From contig UREA01000005.1 of the NCBI GenBank assembly GCA_900546715.1, positions 17,290-81,289 of the forward strand: DNA of 64,000 nt. Reading direction: 5' to 3'. The position numbers were made by a program, and so were the translations under genes. The notes under the pieces are model-generated. The model did no database searches and was not told where the DNA came from. It saw only the letters and a program-made list of their open reading frames with translations. Positions 54,784 to 62,135 of the stretch are shown here, piece by piece (within the stretch, counting starts at the first letter, position 1; every line of letters begins with the position of its first letter). The stretch comes from an uncultured Mycoplasmatota bacterium (GTDB lineage Bacteria > Bacillota_I > Bacilli_A > RF39 > UBA660).

Positions 54784-55182
54784 ATGAACAAGCCGAGAAT
54801 TTGCGAGGTGCTTAGGGTGGAGGTAAATCAGAGCTTCCAGTTTAATGATTTCCCATTTGACGAAGTGAAAAGTTATCTTATCGGCCCAGATGGAAAAATT
54901 AGAAATGTACATGGTGGGGAAGTGACCTCCAGTGAACTTTGTTATATTATCAATCACTCTGACTACATCATCCGCGAGCCCCGCTGGACGGAGCAGGAGG
55001 TGGAGAGGGCGAAGGCTATCAAGATGTTATACTCAGAGGCAGAAAGCATTGAGATGTATGGCTTCGGCATTAGAGTTTTCAACAGGAAACTTGTCATTGC
55101 AACACTCGACCCCTCTTTGTTTCCTTCTCTTCGCCAAAATGAAATCATCACCCTTGACGAGATCATCGGAGGTGCAGAATGA
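54784..55182 (+). CDS. Conserved phage hypothetical protein (132 aa)
   Basis: ATG 54784 follows GGAGGAGG and is preferred to the longer frame. MNKPRICEVLRVEVNQSFQF, PRWTEQEVERAKAIKMLYSE and ESIEMYGFGIRVFNRKLVIA, ending LRQNEIITLDEIIGGAE, match a small protein common in clostridial phages. Its GC is well above the core genome, marking a cargo gene. Confidence 0.7.
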   Translation: MNKPRICEVLRVEVNQSFQFNDFPFDEVKSYLIGPDGKIRNVHGGEVTSSELCYIINHSDYIIREPRWTEQEVERAKAIKMLYSEAESIEMYGFGIRVFNRKLVIATLDPSLFPSLRQNEIITLDEIIGGAE

Positions 55183-55568
55183 GAGAAATCCTTTTCAAAG
55201 CTAAGCGGCTAAGTGATGGCGAGTGGGTGGAAGGGTATTATATAGGGCCGGTAGGCGTCCTTGATGTACATGAGATTAGAGATATTCAAGATATTGCAGG
55301 AGCGCGAGTTGAGGTAGACCCATTCACAGTTTGTCAGTACGCCGGTCTGACCGACAAGAACGGAACGAAGATTTTTGAGGGGGATATCATCCATTGGACG
55401 AATTGGAACGGCGAACAAAAAGAAGCCCCTGTATGCTATGACCAAGAGTGGAATAGATTTTGTGTTTGGTTGAATGGCGCTGAAAGCATGGGCGTAAATA
55501 TACATCTGTCAACGAGCGGAATTGAGATCGTCGGCAACAAATTCGATGGAGGAAAAGATGATAGTTAA
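55179..55568 (+). CDS. YopX family protein
   Basis: The sequence MREILFKAKRLSDGEWVEGY, TVCQYAGLTDKNGTKIFEGD, IIHWTNWNGEQKEAPVCYDQ and SGIEIVGNKFD is the YopX pattern found in many Firmicute phages. Function unknown. It overlaps the previous gene by 4 bases and the HNH gene by 11, so the cargo genes form a tight operon. Confidence 0.88.
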   Translation: MREILFKAKRLSDGEWVEGYYIGPVGVLDVHEIRDIQDIAGARVEVDPFTVCQYAGLTDKNGTKIFEGDIIHWTNWNGEQKEAPVCYDQEWNRFCVWLNGAESMGVNIHLSTSGIEIVGNKFDGGKDDS

Positions 55569-55995
55569 TGAACAAAGGAAAGTGAAACTTGTAAACTGCT
55601 GTAATGCGATTTATGCTGAAAACGAGCTAATTAACGCTGCGTTATGGTCTAGTGATAAACCGATTTGCAGTACAAAGAAAATAGTTTTACGTAGAGACTA
55701 TCCATCAATTTGCATTTACGATAAAAAAATTTCAATTCATAGATTACTCATGATGTATTGGCTACAAGAAGAAATCCCGGATGGGTATATTGTCCACCAC
55801 ATCAACGAAAACAAGTTGGATGCACGAAAAGAGAATCTGGCCCTCGTCCCATTTACAACACATCAACATTATCATAATGCAGGGAAAACCCTGACAGATC
55901 AGCATCGGGAAAAAATAAGCCAAGCGAATTACAGAAGATGGGAACGTGTACGAAAAAATAACATCCACGACGGGGAGGGCTACGATGATGATTAA
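55558..55995 (+). CDS. HNH homing-type endonuclease
   Basis: ATG 55558 follows GGAGGAAAAG. The 145-residue protein has an HNH motif (VHHINENKLDARKENLALVP, then HQHYHNAG) after a helical N-terminal region (SIHRLLMMYWLQEEIP). It is free-standing between YopX and a membrane protein. It may be a mobile element that cuts related phages. The charged C-terminus (NYRRWERVRKNN) probably contacts DNA. Confidence 0.85.
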   Translation: MIVNEQRKVKLVNCCNAIYAENELINAALWSSDKPICSTKKIVLRRDYPSICIYDKKISIHRLLMMYWLQEEIPDGYIVHHINENKLDARKENLALVPFTTHQHYHNAGKTLTDQHREKISQANYRRWERVRKNNIHDGEGYDDD

Positions 55996-56197
55996 ACTGC
56001 TTCTTTTTCTGGGCATCATCCTGTCTATTGTCAAAGCAAACGGATGGTTTATAATCCCGATGCCTGTTTTGGTTTTCTGCTGGGTAGGAAGCTTCGTTTG
56101 CTGGATGATTTATTCGTATGCTCTTGGTGTAGGCGAAGGAGCCGCAAAAGAGATGAAAAAGAAAGTCCACGACGGGGAGGGCGGACAGCATGAATGA
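55985..56197 (+). CDS. Small membrane protein (70 aa)
   Basis: MMIKLLLFLGIILSIVKANG is the first membrane segment and VLVFCWVGSFVCWMIYSYAL the second, followed by a basic tail (KEMKKKVHDGEGG). A DNA repeat CGACGGGGAGGGC occurs just before this gene (from 55967) and again before the next (from 56167), acting as ribosome binding sites. Function unknown. Confidence 0.65.
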   Translation: MMIKLLLFLGIILSIVKANGWFIIPMPVLVFCWVGSFVCWMIYSYALGVGEGAAKEMKKKVHDGEGGQHE

Positions 56198-56429
56198 TTG
56201 GATTAGCGTCAAGGAGAGATTACCGGAAAAGGATGGATGGTATTTTGTCTATGCTCCTGAATATTGGGGTAACAACAAAATTTATGGACTTGATGGCCTT
56301 GCATATTCCAACTTTAAACACAACTACAAAGATCACTGGGGGATTGAAAGAAAAATGGGGAAAGGATACCCTGTGATTGTCACCCACTGGATGCCACTTC
56401 CTAATTCGCCGAAAAAAGAACAAAAATAA
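56190..56429 (+). CDS. DUF551 protein
   Basis: MNDWISVKERLPEKDGWYFV, HNYKDHWGIE and VIVTHWMPLPNSPKKEQ are the DUF551 hallmarks (WISVKERLP near the start and THWMPLP near the end). It is a common small phage protein of unknown role. It overlaps the membrane-protein gene by 8 bases. Confidence 0.9.
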   Translation: MNDWISVKERLPEKDGWYFVYAPEYWGNNKIYGLDGLAYSNFKHNYKDHWGIERKMGKGYPVIVTHWMPLPNSPKKEQK

Positions 56430-56447
56430 AAAGGATAAATATTATTT

Positions 56448-57182
56448 ATGATTAAACGTATTTCAACTTTATTAATTATTTTGTGTTTAATTTTAAGTAT
56501 TACTGTTTATGCAAGAGTTCCTAATGGTGTTAATATTGAAAATTTTGATGCAAATGTTAATTATATGACAGAGATGTATGAATGCGCGAAATTAAATACA
56601 GATCATAGTTTAATTGTTGGGGCAATTTATGAACAACAAAGAAATTTAAAAATTGATTTTTTGAATTTGAATGAATATGAAAAAACAGATTTTTTTAATG
56701 AAAAGAACACAGGAGAACAAATTTTAACTCATATTGAAAATTATCTTAATGTAACACAAGATAATTTTAATTATGAAGATTATTATACAATTAATGATGT
56801 AAATATGTTGGCTAAAGTTGCTTATTGTGAATCACGAGGAATTAAAAGTAAAACTGAAATTGCCTGTGTTATGTGGGTTATTTTGAATAGAGTAGATAAT
56901 AGTAATTTTCCTAATACTATCTCAGGTGTAATTTTGCAACCTAATCAATTTGCATATAGTGCAAATGTACCAACAGTCAGCGATTATGGTTATGATTTGA
57001 AAGTTTTAGCCACTGATGTTCTTAATAATTGGGCAAAAGAAAAAGCTGGTAGAACTGATTATGTGAGATGTTTGCCTAAAGAGTATCTATATTATGGAGG
57101 AGATGGAATTCATAATTATTTTAGAACATCTTATACGGGTGGCGTCAGATGGGATTATTCTTGGGGATATCCTTATGGATAA
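56448..57182 (+). CDS. Secreted cell-wall hydrolase (SleB/CwlJ type lysin)
   Basis: An N-terminal signal peptide (MIKRISTLLIILCLILSITV) precedes a spacer and the SleB-type hydrolase domain: LAKVAYCESRGIKSKTEIAC (catalytic Glu), VMWVILNRVDNSNFPNTISG, VILQPNQFAYSANVPTVSDY. It would cleave peptidoglycan after Sec export, so it can act without a holin, or with the holin-like protein encoded at 11858. It lies directly before the second fibre cassette. Confidence 0.88.
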   Translation: MIKRISTLLIILCLILSITVYARVPNGVNIENFDANVNYMTEMYECAKLNTDHSLIVGAIYEQQRNLKIDFLNLNEYEKTDFFNEKNTGEQILTHIENYLNVTQDNFNYEDYYTINDVNMLAKVAYCESRGIKSKTEIACVMWVILNRVDNSNFPNTISGVILQPNQFAYSANVPTVSDYGYDLKVLATDVLNNWAKEKAGRTDYVRCLPKEYLYYGGDGIHNYFRTSYTGGVRWDYSWGYPYG

Positions 57183-57200
57183 TTATAAAGGAGAGATATT

Positions 57201-57878
57201 ATGATTGTTAATGGAAGTATTGGACAGAAATTAAATAATAAAATTCCAGGTGGTATGGCAGGGTCTTCTTATAAGATTATAGGTTATTTAGAAAATTATA
57301 GAAATAATGAAAGTATGACTGCTAATGTAGTAAATAAAGTTGAAATTCCATGGACATCGGCTCCAACAGACGATGCAGATTTATATATATTATGGGTAGG
57401 AAATTCTAATACTCCATTTGAAAAAACCAAAGGTGATTTTAAAACTGGCGTTTTTTTTATAGGCCCTGATATAGATAAAATATATAGTACATTAAATAAC
57501 AAAAAATATGGAATAGGCTTTGGATATGATTTCAGTAATTTTAAAATAAATGAAAATTATGCTGGAGCCACATTCTCAACTTTAGATTATATAGCTTGGG
57601 GAGTAATAGAAGAATTTTATGGAGTTGATTATAGTCCTTCACAAATAACACAGATTGATGGATTAATCAGTTATCATAATTCAAGTAATAATGTATTATC
57701 AAAAGATTATAGTTGTCAATTTTCTACTAATGCAACATCAGGTTATTTGCGTACCAGATGGATGATAGGTAATATTGATAATAATAATATCACATGCTAT
57801 TTTGGTTTACAATCAGGTAGTAATAATAATTATAGTTTATGGGGATTAAATATTGTAGCATTAAAAAGGAGTAATTAA
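57201..57878 (+). CDS. Tail fibre/receptor-binding module protein
   Basis: The 225-residue protein has a C-terminal module that recurs in the gene at 59557: YKIIGYLENYRNNESMTANV, VEIPWTSAPTDDADLYILWV, GVFFIGPDIDKIYSTLNNKK and a terminal SLWGLNIVAL. It is beta-rich. Absence of a shaft suggests a receptor-binding tip. A LNNKIPG stretch near the N-terminus also matches the paralogue. AAAGGAGAG precedes the ATG. Confidence 0.65.
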   Translation: MIVNGSIGQKLNNKIPGGMAGSSYKIIGYLENYRNNESMTANVVNKVEIPWTSAPTDDADLYILWVGNSNTPFEKTKGDFKTGVFFIGPDIDKIYSTLNNKKYGIGFGYDFSNFKINENYAGATFSTLDYIAWGVIEEFYGVDYSPSQITQIDGLISYHNSSNNVLSKDYSCQFSTNATSGYLRTRWMIGNIDNNNITCYFGLQSGSNNNYSLWGLNIVALKRSN

Positions 57879-58421
57879 ATGTATTATTGGTGTATTAGAG
57901 ATGAAAATGGGCATCCAGGTCAAATTGGGGAAATTGATGATTTGTCCAGAATCCCCAAAAATGCAGAAGAAATGACTGAAGAAGAATTTGAGATGCAGAA
58001 AGACGTAAAAGGTCGTAAAAAGAAAGCTGACGGAAGTTTAATGTTTGTAAAAACAGAAAAACTTATCCAAGAGCTTAGTAATGAATGTGAAAGAAAAATT
58101 ACTTCCGGTATTGAATATAATGGAAAACAATATTCTTTGTCTTTAGCAGATCAAATTAATATTAATAATATGTATCAAAAAGTGACTTCTTCTGCCAATA
58201 CTTTGTCTGCTGATGATCCTATTACTTATCATGCAAATAATGAAGTGGAAAGTGAAATTGATATGCAAACAGTATTAGGACTAAAGCAATCTATGGATAA
58301 TCATGTTCAATCTTGTAGAGCTCATTATAATAAATTGAAACATTATTTGTTATCGTTGGATGTAGAACAAAAAGATTATGAAGTTATTAAAGATTTTAAT
58401 TGGGATACTGTAATTGATTAA
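57879..58421 (+). CDS. Tail fibre accessory/assembly protein (DUF4376-like)
   Basis: The start MYYWCIRDENGHPGQIGEID is followed by a helical body with ECERKITSGIEYNGKQYSLS, LADQININNMYQKVTSSANT and ITYHANNEVE. This body matches the accessory gene at 12628 on the other strand (GIDIVLSDQ, FSFMETDQLNIL, YHADGEDYEL). It directly abuts the fibre gene, so it probably helps its folding or attachment. Confidence 0.65.
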   Translation: MYYWCIRDENGHPGQIGEIDDLSRIPKNAEEMTEEEFEMQKDVKGRKKKADGSLMFVKTEKLIQELSNECERKITSGIEYNGKQYSLSLADQININNMYQKVTSSANTLSADDPITYHANNEVESEIDMQTVLGLKQSMDNHVQSCRAHYNKLKHYLLSLDVEQKDYEVIKDFNWDTVID

Positions 58422-58426
58422 TTAAA

Positions 58427-58618
58427 ATGAAAAAAGATTTGACAGGATATTATTGTTTTACTTATAATCATGACTGGTCAATTATAGAAAGTTTTAATAA
58501 AAACTTAGTAATAGCAAGATGTAAAAATTGCGGTAAAGAAGAAATTATATTTATAAATGGAGATAGAGGCTTTTATTTTAATTGGATACCTCCAGATGAT
58601 AAAATAATTTTTATTTAA
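58427..58618 (+). CDS. Small zinc-knuckle protein (63 aa)
   Basis: The 63 residues include YYCFTYNHDWSIIESFNKNL and ARCKNCGKEEIIFINGDRGF, with a C-x2-C pair. No clear ribosome binding site is visible, so it may be translationally coupled. No function is known. Confidence 0.5.
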   Translation: MKKDLTGYYCFTYNHDWSIIESFNKNLVIARCKNCGKEEIIFINGDRGFYFNWIPPDDKIIFI

Positions 58619-58674
58619 TAGGATTTATTATGGAAGCAAAGAAGAGTGGCGATTATTATTGAAGCAAGGAGAGC

Positions 58675-59376
58675 ATGATGATTAAGTTTGAAAATATTGA
58701 GGTGATCGGATGGGAGCACGCAATTCATGGTATGCGAAATCCTTTAGAGAGTTGGGAGAAGAGCGATAGTTGCTGGTATGAAAAAACTCCAAATTTTTTT
58801 GATTTACCAAATGAAGTCCTACCAGTGAGACAAGAGGGTAGTGAAGTTTTTTGTATTGGCCCGAATGACCTTAATTTAATGACCCGGCTGCGGAATGCAG
58901 GAACGGACCATCGAAAATTTATACGAATGATTGCAGTCTATGTAGATATTACCGCGCCAAGATACTGGTGGTCTGAGTTTGACACTTATAAGATAGGAAC
59001 TGTTGCTAATTCTTGTTCAACGATGCACTGTATTCATAAAAAAGAGTTTACATTAGACGATTTTTCGCATGAACACATGACACTAAGATCATCGGGGCTT
59101 CTCATGCAAACAATAAAATATTTAAATGAGGTCCGTAATATTTATGTTAATCAAGAGATTAAACATCTTGATCCTATCAAAAAGGAAGTTTGGTGGCAAA
59201 TGATTCAGCTTCTCCCGAGTAGTTATAACCAAAAACGAACCGTAATGTTAAACTATGAAGTCTTAGCAAACATTTACAAATCTCGTAAAGGGCATAAATT
59301 AGATGAATGGAAAGAATTTTGTGAATGGATTGAAAGTTTGCCATATTCTGAACTAATCACAGGGAAAAGCAATTAA
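58675..59376 (+). CDS. Conserved phage hypothetical protein (233 aa), possibly ThyX-related
   Basis: MMIKFENIEVIGWEHAIHGM, MTRLRNAGTDHRKFIRMIAV, VDITAPRYWWSEFDTYKIGT and VANSCSTMHCIHKKEFTLDD form a block I recall from phages, sometimes thought to be related to FAD-dependent thymidylate synthase. The key RHR motif is not seen, so enzyme activity is doubtful. Higher GC marks it as cargo between two fibre genes. AAGGAGAG lies 1-3 bases before the ATG pair. Confidence 0.6.
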   Translation: MMIKFENIEVIGWEHAIHGMRNPLESWEKSDSCWYEKTPNFFDLPNEVLPVRQEGSEVFCIGPNDLNLMTRLRNAGTDHRKFIRMIAVYVDITAPRYWWSEFDTYKIGTVANSCSTMHCIHKKEFTLDDFSHEHMTLRSSGLLMQTIKYLNEVRNIYVNQEIKHLDPIKKEVWWQMIQLLPSSYNQKRTVMLNYEVLANIYKSRKGHKLDEWKEFCEWIESLPYSELITGKSN

Positions 59377-59457
59377 ATGATACGTGAAGTTGTATTACAA
59401 ATTATATTGCTTATAATTTTATTGTTTTTAGCAATTAAAGAACAAATATTTCTCTAA
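59377..59457 (+). CDS. Small membrane peptide (26 aa)
   Basis: ATG 59377 directly follows the previous stop. MIREVVLQIILLIILLFLAI is a single membrane span, followed by KEQIFL. The preceding AGGGAA is a possible ribosome binding site. It is too short to be certain. Confidence 0.4.
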   Translation: MIREVVLQIILLIILLFLAIKEQIFL

Positions 59458-59468
59458 AAGGTGTTATT

Positions 59469-59564
59469 ATGAAATTTAATAAATTGAATTTTAGTTATCT
59501 TACACGAAACTTGGGGGGGGGCAAAATCATTACTTCCCTAAAGGAGGCTAATGATAATGTCTAA
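59469..59564 (+). promoter_or_regulatory. Leader ORF with G9 tract overlapping the next start codon
   Basis: ATG 59469 follows AAAGG. The 31-residue leader (MKFNKLNFSYLTRNLGGGKI) has a run of nine G and ends with TAA inside the start region of the fibre gene (ATG 59557). With eight G the leader stops just before the AAAGGAGG site. With ten it stops in the spacer before the ATG. The tract can therefore tune translational coupling. Confidence 0.55.
59513..59521 (+). repeat. G9 slippage tract in the leader of a fibre gene
   Basis: Nine G lie in the leader frame ahead of the fibre gene starting at 59557. All three frames give a short leader, but with different stop positions relative to the ribosome binding site. 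Confidence 0.8.
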
Positions 59565-60384
59565 ATATAATATTACAATGAAACAAAAGAATGATTCTGA
59601 TTATGATGAATTATATCCAGAATCATTAGATACTCAAATTAAATTAAGTAAAGATACTACTGGTTTTACTGGTACTAATGTCTCTCAAGTGTTGATGGAA
59701 TTAAATAATAAAATTCCAGGTGTGTTGCCAGAAGCAGGAACATATCAATTAGTAGGTTGTGTAGAAGATTATAGAAATAATCAAGCAATAACAGGGGAAA
59801 CAGTTATAAAGACTGAAATCCCATGGTCAAAAACGCCTTCAAATATATTAAAGAATGGAACACCAGATTTATATATTTGTTATATTGGCGATCAGCCAAT
59901 GAATCGTTATGACGCAAATGTAGAACCACAAACTGCATGTTTTATTTTTGGTCCAGATATAGATAAAAGATATTATTTAAAAGATACATCTCCTTCAACA
60001 TGGGCACCAGCTATGGCTTTTGGCTATCAATGGAGTAATGCTCCGTTTAACACCGATTCAAGTAGTTATGGGAATGTTAAGGTGTCAGAATTTAAATATA
60101 GAGATTTATGTACAATTAAAACTTTTTGGCGCAATGATAATTTTACTCCTACTGTATTATCTCAATTAAAAGGGATTTCTTGTTATCAATCAACATCAAC
60201 AAGATCGACATCTTATGGACCAGAAATTGTTATGGAACAAAATAGTGAAACATATAATAATTCATTATGTATTACAAATATAGATTTGACAAATGGTGTT
60301 ACGGTTCATTGGGGGTGTCAAGGAAATAATCCTGGATATAGTTTATGGTCGTTGACTCTATTAGTTTTTAATAGTATTAATTAA
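59557..60384 (+). CDS. Tail fibre with shared N-terminal module
   Basis: ATG 59557 (MSKYNITMKQKNDSDYDELY) is preferred over ATG 59551 because it matches the gene at 13202-13867 on the other strand over about 50 residues, ending NVSQVLMEL. The C-terminal part (YQLVGCVEDYRNNQAITGET, KTEIPWSKTPSNI, CFIFGPDIDKRYYL, YSLWSLTLLVFNS) is shared with the fibre at 57201. It is therefore a mosaic: one N-terminal attachment module with a swapped tip. AAAGGAGG precedes the start. Confidence 0.75.
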   Translation: MSKYNITMKQKNDSDYDELYPESLDTQIKLSKDTTGFTGTNVSQVLMELNNKIPGVLPEAGTYQLVGCVEDYRNNQAITGETVIKTEIPWSKTPSNILKNGTPDLYICYIGDQPMNRYDANVEPQTACFIFGPDIDKRYYLKDTSPSTWAPAMAFGYQWSNAPFNTDSSSYGNVKVSEFKYRDLCTIKTFWRNDNFTPTVLSQLKGISCYQSTSTRSTSYGPEIVMEQNSETYNNSLCITNIDLTNGVTVHWGCQGNNPGYSLWSLTLLVFNSIN

Positions 60385-60719
60385 AAAATATTTTTAATTT
60401 AATATCCCCCCCCCCCCAAGTGGGGATAGTCAATCAAAAAGTTACTTCTTATAATTATCAATATATAGAAATAAAATTTAATTTTATCCCTTCTTATGCC
60501 ATTTTGAATTTTTATTTAATAAATAATCAAAATTATAATTTTTATGGCAATGTTATAATATTTAAAGAAGAGCCTCCTGTTTCATGGGATAATTATAGTT
60601 ATTATAAATTGGGGGAAAATTATAATTTAGCGTTTGATGATATAAGTTTAAATAATAATATTTTGTCAATAAGTCAGGCATCTTCATATAATTATTATGT
60701 ACAAGGAATCGTTTTTTAA
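60381..60719 (+). CDS. Phase-variable small tail protein paralogue; start unclear
   Basis: The open frame runs across a C12 tract (60406-60417) and gives SPPPQVGIVNQKVTSYNY, YIEIKFNFIPSYAILNFYL and the end YNYYVQGIVF. It is homologous to the gene at 12260 (YAILNFY and YVQGVVL). No ATG, GTG or TTG with a ribosome binding site lies before the tract. The only downstream start is GTG 60420 without a site. It may be translated by coupling, use a rare start, or be a decayed copy. Confidence 0.5.
   Translation, partial: LKNIFNLISPPPQVGIVNQKVTSYNYQYIEIKFNFIPSYAILNFYLINNQNYNFYGNVIIFKEEPPVSWDNYSYYKLGENYNLAFDDISLNNNILSISQASSYNYYVQGIVF
60406..60417 (+). repeat. C12 slippage tract
   Basis: Twelve C are followed by AAGTGGGG, so the RNA could also form a short C4/G4 hairpin. 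It lies between the fibre at 59557 and the small tail protein. Confidence 0.85.
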
Positions 60720-60728
60720 GGAGAAATT

Positions 60729-61559
60729 ATGAGCATTTCAAATATTGTTAAATTTAATGAAACTGGTATCCCCCCCTGGACAGTTGATGACGAAGGTAAA
60801 GTTTTATCTATTAAAGAAAATAAATTAGCTTGGGTGGAAATGAGTGGAACACCAGTAGAACCAGAAGTCGAAGAATATAAGTGGGTTATTTTACCTAACA
60901 AGTATACTATTTATAATGAAGAAGGAACTACATTAAAAACTGAGAATAAAACCTTAAATGAATGGGAACCCCCTATTTCTGGAGACTATGTTATTCAGCT
61001 TCATGCAACAGGAGGTAAAGGCGGAGATACTTATGCTAAGTATGTAAGTAATGGTGCAAGCTATCCTTCGACTCAATATACTGTTACTGGTGCTACTGGT
61101 GGTGGCGGTGGCGGTTCTGGAGCAAAAATAACTCTTACGTTAAATAAGGGTACAAATCATACTTTATCTGTTTCTAATAGTAAAGCAAGTTTTGATAATT
61201 ATTATGTAAACAAAGGATCAGATGGAGGAAATGGTAGTATAAATACTGTTACTGGTGGTAAAGGCGGAGCTTATGGAACTTATGCAGGTGGTATGACTTT
61301 GTTGGCTGAAGCTGGTGAGGATGGCGGCGCTTCAACAGAAATTTCGGCTTTATTTTATAACTATTATAGTAAAGGTGGCGACGGAGGCAGCGGTTCAGCC
61401 CTTAAAGATGCAAATGATACTGGTGCGTATGGAAACGGTGGTTCTGCTGGCTCATTTTTAGGAGGAAGTTTGCCAGGAGGCGAAGGTGAAGAAAATAAAG
61501 CAGAAGGTGACACAAGTAATTTAGGTCCTGCTATAATTATAATAAGAAAATTGGATTGA
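60729..61559 (+). CDS. Glycine-rich adhesin-like tail protein with C-run near the start
   Basis: AAGGAG precedes ATG. Residues 1-35 (MSISNIVKFNETGIPPWTVD, EGKVLSI) carry a C7 run in the GIPPW codons. The C-terminal half is Gly-rich with loops such as TGGGGGGSGAKITL, GGNGSINTVTGGKGG and SKGGDGGSG, resembling the glycine-rich motifs of T-even gp38-type adhesins. It is therefore likely to contact the receptor. The Gly loops are natural sites for variation. Confidence 0.72.
   Translation: MSISNIVKFNETGIPPWTVDDEGKVLSIKENKLAWVEMSGTPVEPEVEEYKWVILPNKYTIYNEEGTTLKTENKTLNEWEPPISGDYVIQLHATGGKGGDTYAKYVSNGASYPSTQYTVTGATGGGGGGSGAKITLTLNKGTNHTLSVSNSKASFDNYYVNKGSDGGNGSINTVTGGKGGAYGTYAGGMTLLAEAGEDGGASTEISALFYNYYSKGGDGGSGSALKDANDTGAYGNGGSAGSFLGGSLPGGEGEENKAEGDTSNLGPAIIIIRKLD
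60770..60776 (+). repeat. C7 tract in adhesin start
   Basis: Seven C in frame, 14 codons after the start of the Gly-rich protein. Shorter than the other tracts, so slippage would be less frequent. Confidence 0.6.
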
Positions 61560-61565
61560 TTTATT

Positions 61566-62099
61566 ATGGGTATTTTTATCCCCCCCCCCCTGGAAAGAAA
61601 TTCAGGTATAAATACTAAATTTTATAAATTTAATCTTAATGATAGTAATCTTGATATAAACACTTTGAGCGCGACTAACACTCAAGAAAGTATAAAAAAT
61701 TTTTCATATACACAAATAAATAACAGCCAACATTCAGGTGGTGCAAGTTTCGATGGAGACCTAAGAGTCCCAGTAGAAGTGCCAACAATAGCTGAAAAGA
61801 CTGTTACTATACCAGGCAGCGATGGGGCTTTTATTTACGGGTATGTCAGTATAATGAAAAGTTATTCTAATCAAAAAAGAGTGGCTTTGCCCGCATTTGC
61901 TTTTACAAACGATAAATTTTCTCCTGGTTATAGTTTTAGCTCTACTGAATTTGGTGATGTTATAGAGGCTGTGACACGTTTTACAATTATTAAAGTAAGT
62001 CACCCAGATTTTGATGTGACTGAAACTATTAATTTTAATATTCAAATGCAGAATGCAGATGCTGTCGCTTATTATTTATATATTTGGGTACAAAAGTAA
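61566..62099 (+). CDS. Phase-variable tail protein with C11 run at codon 5
   Basis: ATG 61566 starts MGIFIPPPLERNSGINTKF. The Pro codons come from eleven C (61580-61590), which are in frame here. No strong ribosome binding site precedes it. The gene starts 6 bases after the TGA of the adhesin gene, so coupling is likely. The body is beta-rich with a strand pattern (VEVPTIAEKTVTIPGSDGAF, YGYVSIMKSYSNQKRVAL) and ends YYLYIWVQK. It is the last gene before a strong terminator. Confidence 0.68.
   Translation: MGIFIPPPLERNSGINTKFYKFNLNDSNLDINTLSATNTQESIKNFSYTQINNSQHSGGASFDGDLRVPVEVPTIAEKTVTIPGSDGAFIYGYVSIMKSYSNQKRVALPAFAFTNDKFSPGYSFSSTEFGDVIEAVTRFTIIKVSHPDFDVTETINFNIQMQNADAVAYYLYIWVQK
61580..61590 (+). 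repeat. C11 slippage tract at the start of a tail gene
   Basis: Eleven C lie four codons into the gene. Any change other than a multiple of three would truncate the product within a few codons, turning the gene off. Confidence 0.85.
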
Positions 62100-62105
62100 A
62101 ATAAA

Positions 62106-62135
62106 AACAACCAAGGTATTTTTATCTTGGTTGTT
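62106..62135. terminator. Bidirectional terminator between convergent genes
   Basis: A perfect 10-bp stem (AACAACCAAG, 62106-62115, with CTTGGTTGTT, 62126-62135) is flanked by A and T runs. It ends the fibre operon and the - strand gene at 62122. Confidence 0.92.
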
